NCBI RefSeq assembly: GCF_017309185.1
Contig: NZ_JAEKJZ010000004.1
Location: forward strand, 62,001-126,000
DNA from: Roseibium aggregatum
GTDB lineage: Bacteria > Pseudomonadota > Alphaproteobacteria > Rhizobiales > Stappiaceae
DNA: 64,000 bases
Direction of reading: 5' to 3'
This document shows positions 32,980 through 40,928 of this stretch, piece by piece (the stretch's first letter is position 1; each line of letters starts with the position of its first letter). The notes below the pieces were generated by a model, which was given only the letters and a program-made list of their open reading frames with translations, was not told the origin of the DNA and searched no databases. The translations under genes and the position numbers were made by a program.

Positions 32980-34002
32980 ATGAAATTTTTCAAACGCACT
33001 CTTCTGGCCGGGGCCGTACTGGCCTCGGGACTGATCGGCTCGCCGGCCTGGGCCGCAACCGAACTTGTTCTGTCGAGCTGGCTGCCGCCGCGCCATCCGC
33101 TGGTCGTTGGCGCGATCAAGCCGTGGGCCAAGCAGGTCGAGGAAGCGACGGAAGGCCGTGTCAGCGTCCGTGTCCTGACCAAACCGCTCGGTGCCCCCCC
33201 GGCGCATTTCGACATGGCCAAGGACGGTGTCGCGGACATCACCTACGGCCTGCACAGCTTCACCAAGGACGACAGGTTCCTGCGCTCCCGGGTCGGCCAG
33301 TTTTCCTTCCTGGGAAACGATGCGGTCGAGGTCTCGAAGAATTTCTGGACCGTTTATAACGGTCAGCTCGACGCGGCCGGGGAACATGAGGGCACGCATA
33401 TTCTGGGTCTCTTCACCCACGGCCCCGGCGTTCTCCTTTCGAAGGGCTGGCATTTCGACGAGCCCGGCCAGTTCCAGGGGTTCAAGGTACGCACGCCGGG
33501 CGGGTACCCGGCGGACCTGATGTCCGGTGTCGGCGCGACCACGCTGTTCATGTCCTCCGGCGAGGTCTACGAGAAGCTTACTCGCGGTGTCATCGACGGC
33601 ATCTGCATGGCGATGGATGCGGTCCGGGCGTTCAAACTCGACAAGCACATCACGGATGTCATGACCGTGCCCGGCGGACTCTACAACACGTCCTGGTTCC
33701 TTGTGATCAATGAAGGCAAATGGGAAGGCCTGTCGGCGGAAGACCGGGAAGCGATCATGTCCGTCTCCGGGCTGGCCTTCAGCGAACTGGCGGGCAAGGC
33801 CTGGAACGAGGCTGACGCCAAGGGGCTGGACGCCACGGAGAAAGCCGGGATCGACGTTTACGCGGCGCCTCAACCCGTTTTGAGCAAAATCGTCGAGGTT
33901 TCCAACCCGATCGAAGCCCAGTGGGTCGAAGCCGTCACGGCGCAGGGGTTCGACGGCGCGGCCGCATTGAAGGCAATGCAGACCGAAAAGCCCGGATCAT
34001 GA
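32980..34002 (+). CDS. dctP: TRAP transporter periplasmic solute-binding protein
   Basis: The 340-aa protein has a signal peptide (about 1-26, ending PAWAA) and the DctP-type fold, with LVLSSWLPPRHPLV at the mature start, AHFDMAKDGVADITYGLHSF, and the conserved PGGYPADLMSGVGATTLFMSSGEVYEKLTRGVIDGICM block carrying the carboxylate-contacting Arg (in KVRTPGG). It binds an organic acid and hands it to the DctQ-DctM permease encoded directly downstream (ATGA overlap). Lying inside the hpa operon, its ligand is probably an aromatic acid such as 4-hydroxyphenylacetate or 3,4-dihydroxyphenylacetate; that is inference. GGGAGGAAG precedes the ATG. Confidence 0.91.
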   Translation: MKFFKRTLLAGAVLASGLIGSPAWAATELVLSSWLPPRHPLVVGAIKPWAKQVEEATEGRVSVRVLTKPLGAPPAHFDMAKDGVADITYGLHSFTKDDRFLRSRVGQFSFLGNDAVEVSKNFWTVYNGQLDAAGEHEGTHILGLFTHGPGVLLSKGWHFDEPGQFQGFKVRTPGGYPADLMSGVGATTLFMSSGEVYEKLTRGVIDGICMAMDAVRAFKLDKHITDVMTVPGGLYNTSWFLVINEGKWEGLSAEDREAIMSVSGLAFSELAGKAWNEADAKGLDATEKAGIDVYAAPQPVLSKIVEVSNPIEAQWVEAVTAQGFDGAAALKAMQTEKPGS

Positions 34003-34496
34003 CCGCACAAACCGCCTTGCCGAAGCCCCTTACGGGGCTTCGGGTCCTGGTCGCCAGGATCCTTCCCGCCGTCGCGGCGGGACTGATCCTGGCCATGGTT
34101 GCCGTGACCGTGGTCGATGTCATCGGTCGCTACATCTTCAACGCGCCGCTGTCCGGAGCGTTCGAGCTGACCCAGGTCCTGCTGGCGGGGCTGGTCATGA
34201 CAGGTCTGCCGATCACCACGCTCAAGGGCGGTCATGTCGAAGTCGACATTCTGTCCGGCATGTGGTCGCCGACGACGAAGCGGATCGTTTCCGCCTTCGG
34301 TGCCGGGGTAACCTCGCTGGTGCTCTTCGCGGTGAGCTGGACCCTGGTTCGGCACGGAACCGCGCTTTTCGGCGATGGCGCGACCACCGTCGAATTGTCC
34401 CTGCCGCTTTGGCCCGCCGCGGCCCTCGGGGCGTTCACCTTCGCCGCCAGCGCGTTCACAGCGCTGCTTCCTAGCCAACTCGTCCGGAGATTCTGA
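33999..34496 (+). CDS. dctQ: TRAP transporter small permease subunit
   Basis: The 165-aa membrane protein shows four hydrophobic segments and the DctQ features VVDVIGRYIFNAPLSGAFELTQVLL near helix 1-2 and LKGGHVEVDIL. It caps the large DctM subunit and is required for ion-driven uptake. I use the ATG at 33999, which overlaps the dctP stop; the longer frame extends into dctP. The dctM gene starts 1 bp after its stop. Sequence alone does not show the substrate. Confidence 0.9.
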   Translation: MTAQTALPKPLTGLRVLVARILPAVAAGLILAMVAVTVVDVIGRYIFNAPLSGAFELTQVLLAGLVMTGLPITTLKGGHVEVDILSGMWSPTTKRIVSAFGAGVTSLVLFAVSWTLVRHGTALFGDGATTVELSLPLWPAAALGAFTFAASAFTALLPSQLVRRF

Positions 34497-34497
34497 C

Positions 34498-35808
34498 ATG
34501 GCCGGCCCGCTTCTCGCCATCGCGATCCTGCTTGGACTGGCCATGTTCCGCGTGCCCATCGCGTTTGCCATGATCGTTGTCGGCGGTGTGGGTTTCGCAA
34601 TGATCCGGGGAACGGATGCCGCCCTTTCCATGGTCGGAACCACCGCGTTCGACACGATCTTTTCCTATTCGCTGTCCGTGATCCCGCTGTTCATTTTCAT
34701 GGGCAACCTGCTGGCCCATTCGGGCGTCGCGGGAGGCCTGTTTTCCGCGACCCAGAGGCTCGTGCGCCGGCTGCCGGGCGGCCTTGCGATGGCCGCCGTC
34801 CTGAGCTGCGGCGGTTTTTCTGCTGTCTGCGGATCGTCTCTGGCGACCGCGGCCACCATGTCCAAGGTGGCGATGCCGTCCCTGCGCAAATTCGGTTACG
34901 CCGACAGCCTGTCTTCGGGCGCGATCGCCGCGGGCGGCACGCTCGGCATCCTGATCCCGCCTTCGGTGATCCTGATCATCTACGGCATTCTCACCGAAAG
35001 CGATATCGGGCTTCTTTTCCTGGCGGGTATCGTTCCGGGGTTTATCGGGCTCGCGTTTTATGTCCTGGCCGTTGCCTGCGCGGTGAAGCTCAACCCGAAG
35101 CTTGCGCCGGCGACCTACGAACTGGACGACCAGCCTCTGGAAGGGCTTTACGGCGTGGTGCTGTCCGCCGCCCTGTTCCTTTTCATCATGGTGGGAATAT
35201 ACGGCGGGTTCTTTACCCCGATCGAAGCCGCCGGAATGGGGGCGGGGGCCGCTCTGGTGATGGTCTATGTCACCGGGCACGCGTCTCTGGGCGAGATCTG
35301 GAAATCGCTTCTGGAAACCGTCGAATCCACCGCGATGATTTTCATCATCGTCATCGGCGCCGAGGTGTTTTCCAACTACATCAATCTCGCGGGCCTGCCC
35401 GACGCGCTGGCCGGACTGATCTACGACACGGAGATGAGCGCCTGGATGGTGCTTGCCCTGATCATCGCCATTTACCTGGTGCTCGGCTGCGTGCTGGAAA
35501 GCCTGTCGATGATCCTCCTGACGGTGCCGATCTTCTATCCGCTGATGTATGAGCTCGACTTCGGAATGGAGCTGCTTTCCGATCCGGAACTCGTCCTGAT
35601 CTGGTTCGGCATCATCGTGGTGGTCGTAACCGAGGTCAGCCTGATCACCCCTCCCGTCGGCATGAATGTCTTCGTCCTGAACGCGACGCTTCCGGACGTC
35701 TCGTTGAAGACCATCTTCAAGGGCATTTTGCCGTTCTGGGTCGCTGATATCGTGCGCATGGCGCTGTTGATCGCCGTGCCCGCCCTTTCACTCGCACTCG
35801 TAACCTGA
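34498..35808 (+). CDS. dctM: TRAP transporter large permease subunit
   Basis: The 436-aa protein is a DctM-type permease with about 11-12 membrane helices: an N-terminal MAGPLLAIAILLGLAMFRVPIAFAMIVVGG, IPLFIFMGNLLAHSGVAGGLF, GSSLATAATMSKVAMPSL, GGTLGILIPPSVILIIYGILTESDIG and a late LITPPVGMNVFVLNA motif. It moves the DctP-bound acid with sodium ions. Start at 34498 is chosen because the longer frame overlaps dctQ by more than 120 bp. It links the uptake genes to a second dioxygenase gene 39 bp downstream. Confidence 0.93.
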   Translation: MAGPLLAIAILLGLAMFRVPIAFAMIVVGGVGFAMIRGTDAALSMVGTTAFDTIFSYSLSVIPLFIFMGNLLAHSGVAGGLFSATQRLVRRLPGGLAMAAVLSCGGFSAVCGSSLATAATMSKVAMPSLRKFGYADSLSSGAIAAGGTLGILIPPSVILIIYGILTESDIGLLFLAGIVPGFIGLAFYVLAVACAVKLNPKLAPATYELDDQPLEGLYGVVLSAALFLFIMVGIYGGFFTPIEAAGMGAGAALVMVYVTGHASLGEIWKSLLETVESTAMIFIIVIGAEVFSNYINLAGLPDALAGLIYDTEMSAWMVLALIIAIYLVLGCVLESLSMILLTVPIFYPLMYELDFGMELLSDPELVLIWFGIIVVVVTEVSLITPPVGMNVFVLNATLPDVSLKTIFKGILPFWVADIVRMALLIAVPALSLALVT

Positions 35809-35847
35809 AATCAACTGCAAGCACTGCCTTTTGAGGAGAAAGCGCAA

Positions 35848-36702
35848 ATGGGTAAGATCGTACTGGCCGCCAAGGTCACCCACGTCCCGACCATGATCAT
35901 GTCCGAGCAGGAAGGCCCGCTCAAGGGCGCTCGCCAGCCGGCCATCGACGGCCACGCGGAAATCGGCCGCCGCGCACGCGAGGCCGGCGCCGACACCTTC
36001 GTGGTGCTCGACACGCACTGGCTCGTGAACGCCGGCTATCACATCAATGCCAATCACCGGTTCGAGGGCCTGTTTACCTCGAACGAGTTCCCGCAGTTCA
36101 TCAAGGACCTGCCCTACGCCTACGAGGGCAACGCGGCATTGGGCGACCTGATCGCCGAAACGGCGCGTGCCAACGACGTCTATACGCTGAGCCACCAGGT
36201 GGACAGCCTGGCGCTCGAATACGGCACGCTGGTGCCGATGCGTTTCATGAACGGCAACGCGGAACTGAAGGTCGTTTCCGTGGCCGCCATGTGCACGGTG
36301 CATTCCCAGGAAAAATCGCGGCGTCTCGGAGAATCCATTCGCGAAGCCATCGAAAAGTCGGACTGCAACGTCGCACTGATCGCGTCCGGGTCGCTCAGTC
36401 ACAAGATCTGGCCGAACGACATCTATGCCGAAAACAACGGCACGTTCACCATCTCCTCCAAGTTCAACGAGGTGGTCGACCGCCGTGTGCTGGAGCTGTG
36501 GCAGAACGGCGAACACGAACTCTTCCTGCAGATGCTGCCCGACTATGCCGAATACTGCGACGGCGAGGGTGACATGCACGACACGGTCATGTTGTTCGGG
36601 GCACTCGGCTGGGACAAGTACAAGGGTCGCGCGGAAGTCGTCACTGAGTATTTCCCGTCGTCGGGCACCGGCCAGACGAACGTTGTCTTCCCGCTCGACT
36701 GA
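35848..36702 (+). CDS. hpaD: 3,4-dihydroxyphenylacetate 2,3-dioxygenase, class III LigB type
   Basis: The 284-aa protein is closely similar, by recalled sequence, to E. coli HpaD. It opens MGKIVLAAKVTHVPTMIMSEQ (metal His in THVP), has VVLDTHWLVNAGYHINANHRFEG, the LEYGTLVPMRFMN segment, IASGSLSHKIWPN and a terminal GEGDMHDTVMLFGALGWDKY. This LigB-type fold is unrelated to the VOC fold of the enzyme at 28015-28995, yet both are predicted to open the ring of 3,4-dihydroxyphenylacetate. It is separated from the core hpa genes by the TRAP genes and may have joined the operon separately, or may prefer another catechol. A GAGGAG ribosome-binding site precedes the ATG. Confidence 0.92.
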   Translation: MGKIVLAAKVTHVPTMIMSEQEGPLKGARQPAIDGHAEIGRRAREAGADTFVVLDTHWLVNAGYHINANHRFEGLFTSNEFPQFIKDLPYAYEGNAALGDLIAETARANDVYTLSHQVDSLALEYGTLVPMRFMNGNAELKVVSVAAMCTVHSQEKSRRLGESIREAIEKSDCNVALIASGSLSHKIWPNDIYAENNGTFTISSKFNEVVDRRVLELWQNGEHELFLQMLPDYAEYCDGEGDMHDTVMLFGALGWDKYKGRAEVVTEYFPSSGTGQTNVVFPLD

Positions 36703-36716
36703 TATTTTGACGGTAC

Positions 36717-36757
36717 CGGGCACCTCGCGGGGGACGGCAACGCCCCCCCGATGCCCG
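36717..36757 (+). terminator. G/C-rich hairpin downstream of hpaD
   Basis: An outer stem CGGGCA/TGCCCG and an inner stem GGGGG/CCCCC fold into one long hairpin 14 bp after the hpaD stop. It lacks a T-tract, so it may protect the 3' end of the hpa mRNA or act with Rho rather than terminate alone. Confidence 0.5.
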
Positions 36758-36867
36758 ATAAATGTGCGGCGAGGCGAATTGCGATCCGGTTGCCCGCCGA
36801 CCGCCCGTCTGTCGCGGTCGGGAGTGGAACCCGCGGTCTCCGTGCTCGTAAATATCTTCGTTATTCC

Positions 36868-36929
36868 AGGTCCTTGTCCCAGAAAGAGGCCAGATCCGCC
36901 TTGTGACCTGGGACAGACCTGCGTTTTTT
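36868..36929 (+). terminator. Bulged stem-loop with T6, likely hpa operon terminator
   Basis: Two stacked stems, AGGTC/GACCT and GTCCCAG/CTGGGAC, separated by small bulges and closing a 25-base loop, are followed by GCG and six T residues. The 12 paired bases plus T-tract give a convincing intrinsic terminator for transcripts leaving hpaD, although the loop is long and a regulatory RNA fold is possible. Confidence 0.6.
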
Positions 36930-36952
36930 GGAGAGCGTTGTATGCGCTTTCC
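36930..36952 (+). other. Small hairpin directly after the terminator
   Basis: GGAGAGCG and CGCTTTCC pair over a seven-base loop (8 bp including one G-U pair), immediately after the T-tract of the preceding terminator. Its role is unknown; it may be part of a switchable fold upstream of the amide operon. Confidence 0.35.
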
Positions 36953-37105
36953 GACTGCAACGTCCGGGCGCATTCGACCGCGAAAGCTCTTGTTGTATAA
37001 ATGAGCATGATGTTTTTTTGTGCTTTGGAGCGATTGACAAGAATGACTGTCTTCGCGATGCTGAAGGCAATATAGCGGCATCCGGCTCGCCGCACGGCAA
37101 ACGCG

Positions 37106-37151
37106 CCCCGATTTCTCGCTCGCCTGACTGGTAGCGGATCGGGGTTTTTTT
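37106..37151 (+). terminator. Intrinsic terminator in the leader of the amiC-amiR operon
   Basis: CCCCGAT (37106-37112) pairs with ATCGGGG (37138-37144), with an inner CGCT/AGCG stem, followed at once by seven T residues. It ends 54 bp before the amiC-like start codon, so it must be read through for the operon to be expressed. AmiR-type ANTAR proteins, encoded as the second gene here, act by preventing such termination, so this is the expected control point. Confidence 0.75.
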
Positions 37152-37205
37152 ATGCCCTGAGCGACGTCGCGCCGGAGTTGACGGCAAGGGAAATGGGATC
37201 GAAGA

Positions 37206-38429
37206 ATGTCGAAGACCGAACATCCGATCGGCGTATTGTTTTCCAGCACGGGGTCCTACTCGGTCATCGGCCGCGAGGCCTGTGACGGTGTGGCGATCGC
37301 CATCGAGCAAGTCAACGCTTCGGATCTCTTCGATTTCCGCTTCAAGCCGGTCGCAGCCGACCCCGCCGGAAAGGCGGAGCAATATGCGGTGCTGGCGCAG
37401 CGCATGATGGCAGAAGATGGCTGCCGGCACATTATCGGCTGCCAGACGTCGTGGAGCCGCAAGGAACTGCTGCCGGTTCTCGAGCGTTACCAGGGGCTGC
37501 TGTGGTATTCGGTTCCTTACGAAGGGTTCGAAAGCCATGACCGGGTGATCTATTCGGGCGCTTGCCCGAACCAGAACGTGGTGCCGCTGTTCCGCAAGAT
37601 CATGCCTCAATACGGCAAGTGCGCGTTTCTCGTCGGATCCAACTACATATGGGGATGGGAGATGAACCGGATCGCCCGCGAGCTGCTGGCCGCGGAAGAC
37701 GGGTCGGTTCTGGGCGAACGCTACGTTGCGCTGGGCGACATGGAGGTCGATCATCTTATCTCGGAAATCGCCGCGACCCGGCCGGACTTCATCTTCAACA
37801 ATCTGATCGGTGTCAGCAGCTACGCGTTTTTGAGGGGCGTGCGCGAGCTGGGGTTGAGCGATCCAGCCTTCCGGCCCGATGTCATGCCTGTTTTGAGCTG
37901 CAACCTTACGGAGGCGGAACTTCCGATCATCGGTTCGGCGGCGGAAGGCGTCATTTCCACCGCGTCCTATTTCGAAACCGCCGATTATCCGCAGAACCGG
38001 GAATTCGTCCGGCGGATGCATGAAGCGCGCGGCGAGGACATGGGTGTTTCAGCCATGTTTACCGGACCGTACCAGTCGGTCTGGGCCCTGGCGCAGGCGA
38101 TCAAGGCCTGCGGCACCGCGGAGCCCGATACGGTCCGCGACTTTCTGTCGACGATGCCGGTTCCGACTCCGGTCGGGCCGCTGGAAATCGACCGTGACAC
38201 CCAGCACGCGACCCTGGCGCCCTTCATCGGGGTCGTCGAAGGATCGGGGGAGGCCGGTGCGTCCCGGAGGCAGTTCCGCGTTTTGAACCAGGACGCCAGG
38301 CGGTTGGCGCCGGACCCCTATCTGGTCAATTTCAACAGCGAGCGGAGCGAACGGCTGCGCAGCCGCCAGGACCTGGAGGCCGGAGGTCCGGCGTCCGGTG
38401 GGCGAAACTTTCTGAGGGTGGTCAAATGA
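37206..38429 (+). CDS. amiC: AmiC-like cytoplasmic amide-sensing binding protein
   Basis: The 407-aa protein is a type I periplasmic-binding-fold protein without signal peptide, hence cytoplasmic. It follows the AmiC/UrtA pattern: PIGVLFSSTGSYSVIGREACDGVAIAIEQVNA, IIGCQTSWSRKELLPVLERYQGLLWYSVPYEGFE, and MFTGPYQSVWALAQAIKACG. Pseudomonas AmiC binds short-chain amides and holds the antiterminator AmiR inactive until acetamide arrives. Its stop overlaps the AmiR-like gene, as in Pseudomonas. It begins an operon with an ABC importer and an amidase, so short amides are the likely signal. A relative sensing urea or another ligand cannot be excluded. Confidence 0.88.
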   Translation: MSKTEHPIGVLFSSTGSYSVIGREACDGVAIAIEQVNASDLFDFRFKPVAADPAGKAEQYAVLAQRMMAEDGCRHIIGCQTSWSRKELLPVLERYQGLLWYSVPYEGFESHDRVIYSGACPNQNVVPLFRKIMPQYGKCAFLVGSNYIWGWEMNRIARELLAAEDGSVLGERYVALGDMEVDHLISEIAATRPDFIFNNLIGVSSYAFLRGVRELGLSDPAFRPDVMPVLSCNLTEAELPIIGSAAEGVISTASYFETADYPQNREFVRRMHEARGEDMGVSAMFTGPYQSVWALAQAIKACGTAEPDTVRDFLSTMPVPTPVGPLEIDRDTQHATLAPFIGVVEGSGEAGASRRQFRVLNQDARRLAPDPYLVNFNSERSERLRSRQDLEAGGPASGGRNFLRVVK

Positions 38430-39034
38430 GACTGAAGTCTTTCAGGACGCCCAATTTCCGGGGCTGGAACGCGGTTGTGCTGCACAGGCCGCATGCGGAT
38501 CTGGAACGTCTGACGCGGCAGCTCGACCGGCTGGGCATGGAGGTGAGCTGTGTCTGGCCTGCGCTCGAGAAGGAACACCGGCAGGCGGATATCGTGCTGT
38601 TCGATGCGGACATGGGGCATGAGGAGCAGTTTCCCTGGCCGCAGAGCGAGTTGCCCATGCCGATGGTCGCCCTGATCGGTTCGGAGGCGCCGGGCCGGGT
38701 GGATTGGGCAATCCAGCGGGGCGCGGGCGCGCATCTGAGCAAGCCCATCGGATCGACCGGGGTCTTCGGCGCGCTCGTCGTCGCGGTGCGGTCGTTCCAG
38801 ACGCATCGGGAGTCGGCTGCCCGGACTGCCGATCTGGAATCCCGGCTCGCGCGGCGGCCGAACGTCGTGGAAGCGGTGCTCTGCCTCATGGATCTCCATA
38901 AATGCGGCTCGGCGGACGCCTATGCGCATCTGCGGTCTCTTGCGATGACCGGGCGGGTAACGGTCGAAGACGCCGCGGATGCTCTCATCGAGCATGTCGG
39001 CAACCGGTCCGAACGGAAGCAGGGAAGAGAATGA
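38426..39034 (+). CDS. amiR: AmiR-like ANTAR-domain antitermination regulator
   Basis: The 202-aa protein has a degenerate receiver-like N-terminal domain (about 15-125), a short coiled-coil linker, and a C-terminal ANTAR helical bundle (about 140-195: LARRPNVVEAVLCLMDLHKCGSADAYAHLRSLAMTGRVTVEDAADALIEH). ANTAR proteins bind RNA hairpins in leader transcripts and stop intrinsic terminators forming. The phosphoacceptor pocket is not conserved, as in AmiR, so control should come from AmiC binding. It overlaps amiC and the next permease gene by ATGA. The terminator at 37106-37151 is its likely target, though I found no clear canonical hexaloop pair. Confidence 0.88.
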   Translation: MRLKSFRTPNFRGWNAVVLHRPHADLERLTRQLDRLGMEVSCVWPALEKEHRQADIVLFDADMGHEEQFPWPQSELPMPMVALIGSEAPGRVDWAIQRGAGAHLSKPIGSTGVFGALVVAVRSFQTHRESAARTADLESRLARRPNVVEAVLCLMDLHKCGSADAYAHLRSLAMTGRVTVEDAADALIEHVGNRSERKQGRE

Positions 39035-39930
39035 GCGTGGGCGAAACGGCGGTTCAAGAAGCGGCTACGGCGACCGGGGAAAGGGGCGTGATGCAGCGCC
39101 TGTTCCGGCGCAAGACCGCTGTCTTCGCACTTGTCCTGATCGTCGTCATCGTCGGCGCCGCCGTCCTCGCGCCGCTGGTGGCTCCTTACGACCCCAATGA
39201 ACAGTTTTTCGATGGACTGACCCTGGAGGGGGCGCCGTTGCCGCCCGGACCGCAGTTCTGGCTCGGTACCGATCTTCTCGGGCGGGACCTGCTTTCGAGG
39301 CTGATCTTTGGCGCGCAGACCTCGCTCATCATCGGCGTCGTGGCCAATGGCGTGGCGGCCGCCTTCGGCGCGCTGGTCGGAATTCTGGCCGGCTTCTTCC
39401 GCGGCTGGGTCGAGACGGTGCTTATGCGCTTCACCGACCTGATGATGGCGTTTCCCGCCCTTTTGCTCGCCATCACGCTGGCGGCCCTGTTCCGTCCCTC
39501 GCTCTGGATCGTGGCCATGGTGATCGCCATGGTGAACTGGGTGCAGATGGCGCGGGTGGTCTATACCGAAACCCGGTCCCTGTCGGAGCGCGAGTTCATC
39601 GTCGCCGAACGGTCGATGGGCGCGGGGACTTTCCGGATTCTGTTCCGCCACGTGCTGCCGCATCTGCTGTCGTCCATCGTGGTCTTCGGGACACTGGGGA
39701 TCTCCACGACCGTACTTCTGGAAGCAACGCTGAGCTACCTGGGCATCGGCGTTCAGCCACCGACCCCGTCCTGGGGCAACATCATCTACGAGAACCAGAC
39801 CTATTTCACCTCCGCACCCTGGCTGGTGTTCTTTCCGGGCATCGCCATCATCGCGCTGGCGCTCGGGTTCAATCTCCTGGGCGACGCCCTGCGTGAGGTG
39901 CTGGATCCGACCCAGAAGGGGAGGCACTGA
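39031..39930 (+). CDS. Dipeptide-type ABC transporter permease (DppC-like)
   Basis: The 299-aa membrane protein is DppC-like, with helix 1 near 30-50, FWLGTDLLGRDLLSRLIFGAQTSLIIG, and the coupling loop FIVAERSMGAGTFRILFRHVLPHLLS. It starts at the ATG at 39031, overlapping the amiR stop. The partner permease gene follows. In this operon the expected cargo is an amide or amide-containing compound rather than a peptide, judged from AmiC, AmiR and the amidase; the permease itself does not tell. Confidence 0.91.
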   Translation: MSVGETAVQEAATATGERGVMQRLFRRKTAVFALVLIVVIVGAAVLAPLVAPYDPNEQFFDGLTLEGAPLPPGPQFWLGTDLLGRDLLSRLIFGAQTSLIIGVVANGVAAAFGALVGILAGFFRGWVETVLMRFTDLMMAFPALLLAITLAALFRPSLWIVAMVIAMVNWVQMARVVYTETRSLSEREFIVAERSMGAGTFRILFRHVLPHLLSSIVVFGTLGISTTVLLEATLSYLGIGVQPPTPSWGNIIYENQTYFTSAPWLVFFPGIAIIALALGFNLLGDALREVLDPTQKGRH

Positions 39931-39933
39931 GCC

Positions 39934-40854
39934 ATGGGCAGCTATATCCTGCGCCGGGTCCTGCAGTCTCTGCTGATCCTCCTGGGCATCTCCTTCCTGA
40001 CCTTCGTGCTGCTCTACCTGATCCCCGCCGACCCGGCGCGGCAGATCGCCGGCCGGAGCGCGACCGCCCAGACGGTAGAGAATATCCGCGAGCAGCTCGG
40101 GCTGAACCTGCCCTTCTACCAGCAGTATTTCCGCTATCTCACCGGGTTGGTCCAGGGGGACCTTGGCCGCTCCTACCTTCAGAAGACCGAAGTCGGAGAA
40201 CTGATCGCCTCGCGCCTGCCTGCAACCCTGCTCCTGATGCTCGGGGCGATTGTCTGCGAGCTGGCGATCGGACTGACCATGGGACTGGTCGCGGCCTTGC
40301 GCCGGAACACGGCGGCGGACACGAGCCTGATGGTTCTGTCTTTTGTCGGTGTGTCGTCGCCCCAGTTCGTGATCGGCATCCTGTTGCTCTATGTCTTCGC
40401 GGTGCAGCTCGGCTGGTTCCCGATCGGAGGCTACGGCACGTTCAGGCACATGGTGCTGCCGTCCCTGACGCTCGGTTTTCTCGGCGCCGGCTGGTACTCG
40501 CGCATGATGCGGTCTTCCATGATCGACGTGCTGCGGCAGGACTTCATCCGCACTGCCCGGGCCAAGGGGCTGAAACGCTGGCAGGTGCTGTTCGGTCACG
40601 CCATGCCGAACGCGCTTCTGCCGATCATCGCGATGATCGGCATCGATATCGGACTGTTCATGAGCGGCATCGTCGTGGTTGAGAGCGTGTTCGGCTGGCC
40701 CGGCATCGGCCAGCTCGCCTGGCAGGCCATTCAGCGGGTCGACATTCCCATCATCATGGGCGTGACCCTCGTATCCGCATTCGCGATCGTGCTCGGCAAT
40801 TTCCTCGCCGACATGATCGCTCCCCTGATTGATCCCAGGATCAAGCTGCGCTGA
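39934..40854 (+). CDS. Dipeptide-type ABC transporter permease (DppB-like)
   Basis: The 306-aa membrane protein has the DppB layout: LRRVLQSLLILLGISFLTFVLLYLIPADPARQIAG at the N-terminus, five further helices, and the coupling motif DFIRTARAKGLKRWQVLFGHAMPNALLPIIA. It is 3 bp after the DppC-like gene. The permease order (DppC before DppB) is the reverse of the usual peptide operons. A 74-bp gap with GGAGG then leads to the binding-protein gene. Confidence 0.91.
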   Translation: MGSYILRRVLQSLLILLGISFLTFVLLYLIPADPARQIAGRSATAQTVENIREQLGLNLPFYQQYFRYLTGLVQGDLGRSYLQKTEVGELIASRLPATLLLMLGAIVCELAIGLTMGLVAALRRNTAADTSLMVLSFVGVSSPQFVIGILLLYVFAVQLGWFPIGGYGTFRHMVLPSLTLGFLGAGWYSRMMRSSMIDVLRQDFIRTARAKGLKRWQVLFGHAMPNALLPIIAMIGIDIGLFMSGIVVVESVFGWPGIGQLAWQAIQRVDIPIIMGVTLVSAFAIVLGNFLADMIAPLIDPRIKLR

Positions 40855-40928
40855 CGCGCGGCACGAGCGCCGGAGCAAACGCCGTCAGAGCGGTCCGGCA
40901 TATATCACCGTGAACCGGAGGTAATAGC

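Larger units (their letters stand above)
36703..37205. other. Structured intergenic/leader region between hpaD and the amiC-like gene
   Basis: This 503-bp region has no credible protein gene; small plus-strand frames here have poor composition. It is unusually rich in RNA structures: a G/C-rich hairpin after hpaD, a bulged terminator, a small hairpin, a candidate promoter -10 (TATAAA 36996-37001, with TTCGAC 17 bp upstream), another hairpin at 37048-37069 (8 bp including two G-U pairs, six-base loop), and a final intrinsic terminator 55 bp before the amiC-like ATG. Individual elements are listed separately where firm. Confidence 0.6.

Noticed and set aside
37013..37019. T7 run as a third terminator in the amiC leader
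   Set aside because: The only possible stem (GCTC/GAGC) is four base pairs, with a 13-base loop, and ends several bases before the T run.
37006..37112. Canonical ANTAR hexaloop pair (A at loop position 1, G at position 4)
   Set aside because: I checked each AxxGxx six-mer by eye; none is flanked by a four-base complementary stem. The hairpin at 37048-37069 has a six-base loop but the wrong bases.
38920..40878. Long minus-strand open frame of about 650 codons opposite the AmiR-like and permease genes
   Set aside because: It is the antisense shadow of three well-supported genes, and its composition (many His, Arg, Asp, Gln) is typical of a high-GC reverse frame.
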